Shown: positions 60,880-64,000 of the stretch, piece by piece | Numbering within the stretch: position 1 is the first letter of the stretch | Layout: the number at the start of each line of letters is the position of its first letter | Source: Nilaparvata lugens | Lineage: Eukaryota > Arthropoda > Insecta > Hemiptera > Delphacidae | Assembly (NCBI RefSeq): GCF_014356525.2 | Contig: NC_052508.1 | Coordinates: 47,967,858 to 48,031,857 of the forward strand | Direction: 5' to 3' | DNA length: 64,000 nucleotides | Notes under the pieces: generated by a model | What the model saw: the letters and a program-made list of their open reading frames with translations, nothing else | The model's database searches: none | What the model was told of the DNA's origin: nothing | Translations under genes and position numbers: made by a program

Positions 60880-61210
60880 GTCATTATTTCTTGGTCGTTT
60901 CTTGCGGTGGGTGCCCTTCAATCACCCTAGATCATGATGGGGGTTGAAATAAAGTAGTGAGTGTCTTCTTGGAGCAATTTCCTCTTTTAGGAAAGAGGAG
61001 CCGTGTTTTCACACTGCTTGACAGGGCGTGACAAGACAGGATCGGGAACAGTGTATTGGTAACCGGGTCCCTCACGTGGACAAGAATGGTGGACGGCGCC
61101 CTCGAAAAGGTGTCGTTAGATTCAGCTAGACTTCCTATTTAATTCACAGCTAGTTTCGGTGCAGCTAGAACTTAATTATGCAATAAAGCGTTTTGTGGAT
61201 GGATTGAGTG
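60880..61210 (+). other. GC-raised block around the candidate exon
   Basis: Includes the candidate exon 61025-61109, an alternative exon reading 60991-61058, and an AATAAAG at about 61182. The mixed signals leave open whether this is a gene, a retrocopy or an old element. Confidence 0.3.
61025..61109 (+). CDS. candidate internal exon, unidentified gene
   Basis: After CTTGACAG at 61024 an open frame (start GVTRQDREQC, end KNGGRRPRK) runs to a GT at 61110, leaving phase 1. This matches the 2-base start of the candidate exon at about 61471. GC content is far above the flanks. The donor GTGTCG is weak. A competing reading uses the acceptor at 60990 and donor at 61059 in another frame (ending TGSGTVYW). 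Product not recognised. Confidence 0.3.
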
Positions 61211-61470
61211 TGTTATTCTGACTGGTGTTCAAGAAATTGACAAGCATAATTTCATTGCCTAGTTTGTTTTATTCACTTGCTCTTTTTTCGTATATCCATC
61301 ATAATTATATTTCTGTATGAGGAAACGAAATCTCTCAATGCATGTACTCCTCCAACAATTGATATTATCTGTTTCCTTAAGTATACAGCCGGTCTACTAT
61401 ATCTTATGAGAAAGTTTAAAATGAACTTTTAAAACAATTTTTTAATTGTGAAATTGTTTAAGCTAATATA

Positions 61471-61650
61471 GAGCGTGATAGATCTGCTGCATCGAGAAGT
61501 GCTGAAAGTTTTGTTGAGCGTTCTATCCGCCAATCTCGAGGCAGAAACTATCACAAAAAAATGTACGTTTCAGTCAACCTGCACCCGAAAGAGCCAGGCT
61601 ACAAACAAGAAATCGTGATGTTGGAGCAGTGGCTGGACGTGTACAGCTGA
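61471..61650 (+). CDS. candidate terminal exon, unidentified gene
   Basis: Following AATATAG, an open frame of about 59 codons ends at TGA 61648-61650. It starts RDRSAASRSAESFVER and ends EIVMLEQWLDVYS, with coding-like codon choice (CTG, GTG, CAG, GAC, TAC) in an AT-rich neighbourhood. It joins in phase to 61025-61109. Basic and serine-rich first, then a more structured C-terminus; no family recognised. A second frame is also open over much of the segment, so it could be a decayed gene or element. An ATG at 61561 could also make it a 29-codon ORF. Confidence 0.35.
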   Translation, partial: ERDRSAASRSAESFVERSIRQSRGRNYHKKMYVSVNLHPKEPGYKQEIVMLEQWLDVYS

Positions 61651-62022
61651 TTGATAATTGGACCTCAACAAATAGAAAATAATAATTTTGAAAATTATCA
61701 AAAGTCTCTGGAATGGAATTATTGTACCGGTATTGAGAGTGGAGAAAAATCCATTGAAATGAAAGTGAAAGATAACATTTGTACTGTACCGTATCAGATG
61801 CCAAAAATTTAGAGATAAGATTCATATTTATTTTGTTGTAAATGAATATAACATCATTTATATAACATAATACCTAATTTAGGTTTCTGGATGTAGTTTT
61901 TTCTGTAGCCGTATCACATTTTCCAGTAGGTATCAAAATTTCTAAAAAACATTTTCTATAGGTTTTTCAAAATCTTTCTCAGAAGAGCCTACAAGCTGCG
62001 GATTTGAAAATATCAATGATAA

Positions 62023-62028
62023 TATATA

Positions 62029-62059
<31 letters not shown>

Positions 62060-62060
62060 C
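62023..62060. repeat. (TA)n microsatellite
   Basis: TA runs broken once; they mark the left border of the LINE remnant that follows. A similar run is at about 62865-62880. Confidence 0.8.
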
Positions 62061-62079
62061 ATTTTCTATAAAATTAATA

Positions 62080-62865
62080 CTCTAAAGGATATCAGAATCA
62101 TAAGAACCATATATCATGCATACGCTCACTCCTTGTTCCAATATGGAATAGAATTATGGGGGGTACCTTTGACACACACTTTAATAGAATATTACCCTGC
62201 AAAAGCATTTAATTAGAGCCGCTCTAAAACGGCCTAGACTGTATCCAAGCAGGAATTTGTTTGTTGAATTTGGGGTTCCAACGCTACGACAGGTCTTTGT
62301 AGGAAAATCATTACACATGCCAATAGAAATAAGCAGCATCTTACTTTGAATACACACTTACACAACCTTCGTCCGTCTGTACTCAATCCTTATACTCGAA
62401 ACTTTACAAGATTAACTATAAATAAACATCAATTCACATACTTCATGGAATACTTTGCTAATATAGTCCCATATCACTTTATAAACAATAGAATAACAAA
62501 AAAACTAAGTAGTGAAATAGAAGAGTGGGTAAAATCTAGAGTTTATTTTAAGATAAGTGTATGAAATGATAATTTTGTAATAACTATAAGATCATAGTGT
62601 ATAATACGTCTGTTATAGTACGTTTTTCTTGATTCTCTACTATGGATATTATAGTATATATCAACTTTTAGTCTGATTAATGTTAGGCTATAATATTTGT
62701 AATTTTCAATCGCACTCACTGCTGGCGAACAAGTTCCACTTATGCCGGTAGTGCCTTTTATATAAATTCACTTATTTATAATATTACTTATAGTATCTAT
62801 CATATTTTTAATGTAAGTACTGATTGTAAAATGTTATGGCAAATAAATTTCAATTTCAATTTCAA
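62080..62865 (+). mobile_element. LINE 3' fragment, degenerate
   Basis: Successive shifted frames read IRTIYHAYAHSLFQYGIELW, then RPRLYPSRNLFVEFGVPTLR, then YFMEYFANIVPYHFINNRI and stop near 62564: the post-catalytic C-terminal region of a non-LTR reverse transcriptase. At least two frameshifts break it. The 3' end is AAATAAATTTCAATTTCAAT, a tandem tail. The polymerase core is missing. Confidence 0.75.
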
Positions 62866-62879
62866 TATATATATATATA

Positions 62880-63932
62880 TAGCTCATGAGCGAGTTCTTT
62901 AGGCCAGGGGGCTCACTAGTTTTATTTATTCATTTACAACAATAATAAATGATCAATTATCGTAGTTTATTACCGGTACACGATGAATTATTATCAAGAT
63001 GACTTGAAGCATTTATTTTTAAGGGAGGATTAATTTCTAGTTTCAGACTTGATGAGACAATGGGGAGAAAATTGTGAATTAATAATGATGTAGGGCGGGG
63101 AGGACAAATTTTGTTTAATTTTCTTAAAATGAAAAGGCAAATTGGAAAACTATAACAGTAAGTAAATCTTGTGTAGAGTTGAATGAGTTCGAATCTCTTA
63201 ATGATTTTTTTATTGATGATAATTAAAAGATTTCATTAAAACATTAGAAGTTATGACGAAAACTTTGATAACTTATCAATTGATTTGAATATAGTGAAAC
63301 ACAAAATGGCCTACTTGTATTTACAAGAAAAACATCATCAGCAGTCGGAAGTAGTATTCATATAGTAAGAGTAAATAATAATATGCATTGGAAATGTATT
63401 ACAAATAGATTTACATCACTACAAAAATTTATACAGTAGTATAGGCCTAAGGCACAGAATACTCTGTATTCTCTTAAATTAGGCTATCATGCTCAAAATT
63501 CAATCACCACTATAAGAGCAATCAATCAATTTATAAGAGCCATTTGGAAAAGAGAACATGCGGGAGCTATGCTGCCATTTGAAAATGGTGTTCATGAGTT
63601 GAGAAATGTTATGCAAGATAAAATATCAAAGTATACTGGCTAATATCTTCATTTTATTTCAATTCATTGATTCAAATTGAAGCTGCAAAAAGCACTTATG
63701 AGATACCTTATTCAAAAATAGTTTACTGCTATGCTTATAGCAGAGAAAACTCCTATAATTCTGTGCTTATAGGTTGTAATTCTGTGCTTATAGGTTGATG
63801 AAAATTTGAGAATAGATTGTCAAACTAGGCAAACCACTGATGTCACAAAACATTATCAGGCTATGTTAAGACTTTATTTCAGCTAGATAATTTTAAACTG
63901 CATAGGTAATTCAGAAATCCAACAAAAATAAT
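62880..63932. other. AT-rich stretch without a recognised gene
   Basis: Begins with a short GCTCATGAGCGAG...CCAGGGGGCTCACTAG fragment (62881-62920) related to the palindromic repeat at 6590-6810. The rest shows no gene. TTCTGTGCTTATAGGTTG is repeated in tandem near 63758-63798. Confidence 0.45.
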
Positions 63933-64000
63933 TGACCAAGCGAAGTGAGGTCTAAGATTCAAGTGAACGGTTTTCATTTCTCTTTATGTTTGAATGTTTA
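63933..64000 (+). mobile_element. dispersed repeat family A, 5' end cut by window edge
   Basis: Starts GACCAAGCGAAGTGAGG, continues TCTAAGATTCAAGTGAACGG and reaches ATGTTTGAATGTTTA at the last base, so it may be entering another AATGTTTG-type array like that at 7050-7138. Confidence 0.75.

Noticed and set aside
1..64000. CRISPR arrays, bacterial operons or prophage
   Set aside because: No regular spacer-repeat structure or prokaryotic gene organisation. The tandem arrays are simple satellites without spacers.

Overview
The window is AT-rich, intron-rich and dense in transposons, and looks like insect nuclear DNA. No bacterial operons, CRISPR arrays or rRNA genes were seen. The repeat content (an expandable 8-bp AATGTTTA array inside a dispersed element, Helitron-like ends, many palindromic MITEs, CR1/Jockey- and RTE-type LINE fragments) makes me favour a hemipteran, perhaps a delphacid planthopper. 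That assignment is inference from remembered repeat style, not proof.

The one well-supported protein gene is a five-exon, plus-strand Ras-family GTPase (RASD/Rhes/Dexras type) at 46720-54401. Its exons join in phase to a 266-residue protein with all G-box motifs and a C-terminal CNVS CaaX box. Its four introns hold a LINE tail, a degenerate tandem array, dispersed-repeat insertions, a perfect 91-bp inverted repeat, two MITEs and a tRNA-derived SINE. A second gene starts on the minus strand at 24896: a first coding exon encodes a 26-residue signal peptide, with a GC-rich probable 5' UTR out to about 25230. The rest lies leftward or outside what I can recognise. Weaker coding candidates are two phase-compatible plus-strand exons at 61025-61109 and about 61471-61650, a 46-nt exon at 29999-30044, and small minus-strand ORFs at 45063-45260 and 26104-26328.

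Layout: 1-6120 is AT-rich with no recognised gene. 6124-7040 holds Helitron-like ends. 7041-15214 is a roughly 4-kb tandem segmental duplication whose left arm is an expanded AATGTTTA array. 15215-24800 is gene-poor with three MITEs. 24818-25230 is the start of the secreted-protein gene. 26440-32470 contains three more MITEs and a LINE tail. 33490-36455 is a CR1/Jockey-type LINE split by an antisense RTE-type LINE. 37090-39400 holds a Helitron-like 3' end, a dispersed repeat and an antisense LINE tail. 41300-42850 is purine-rich with a 300-bp-period duplication. 46577-54401 is the GTPase gene. 54400-64000 is AT-rich with MITEs, the weak two-exon candidate, a LINE tail and the start of another dispersed repeat at the right edge.
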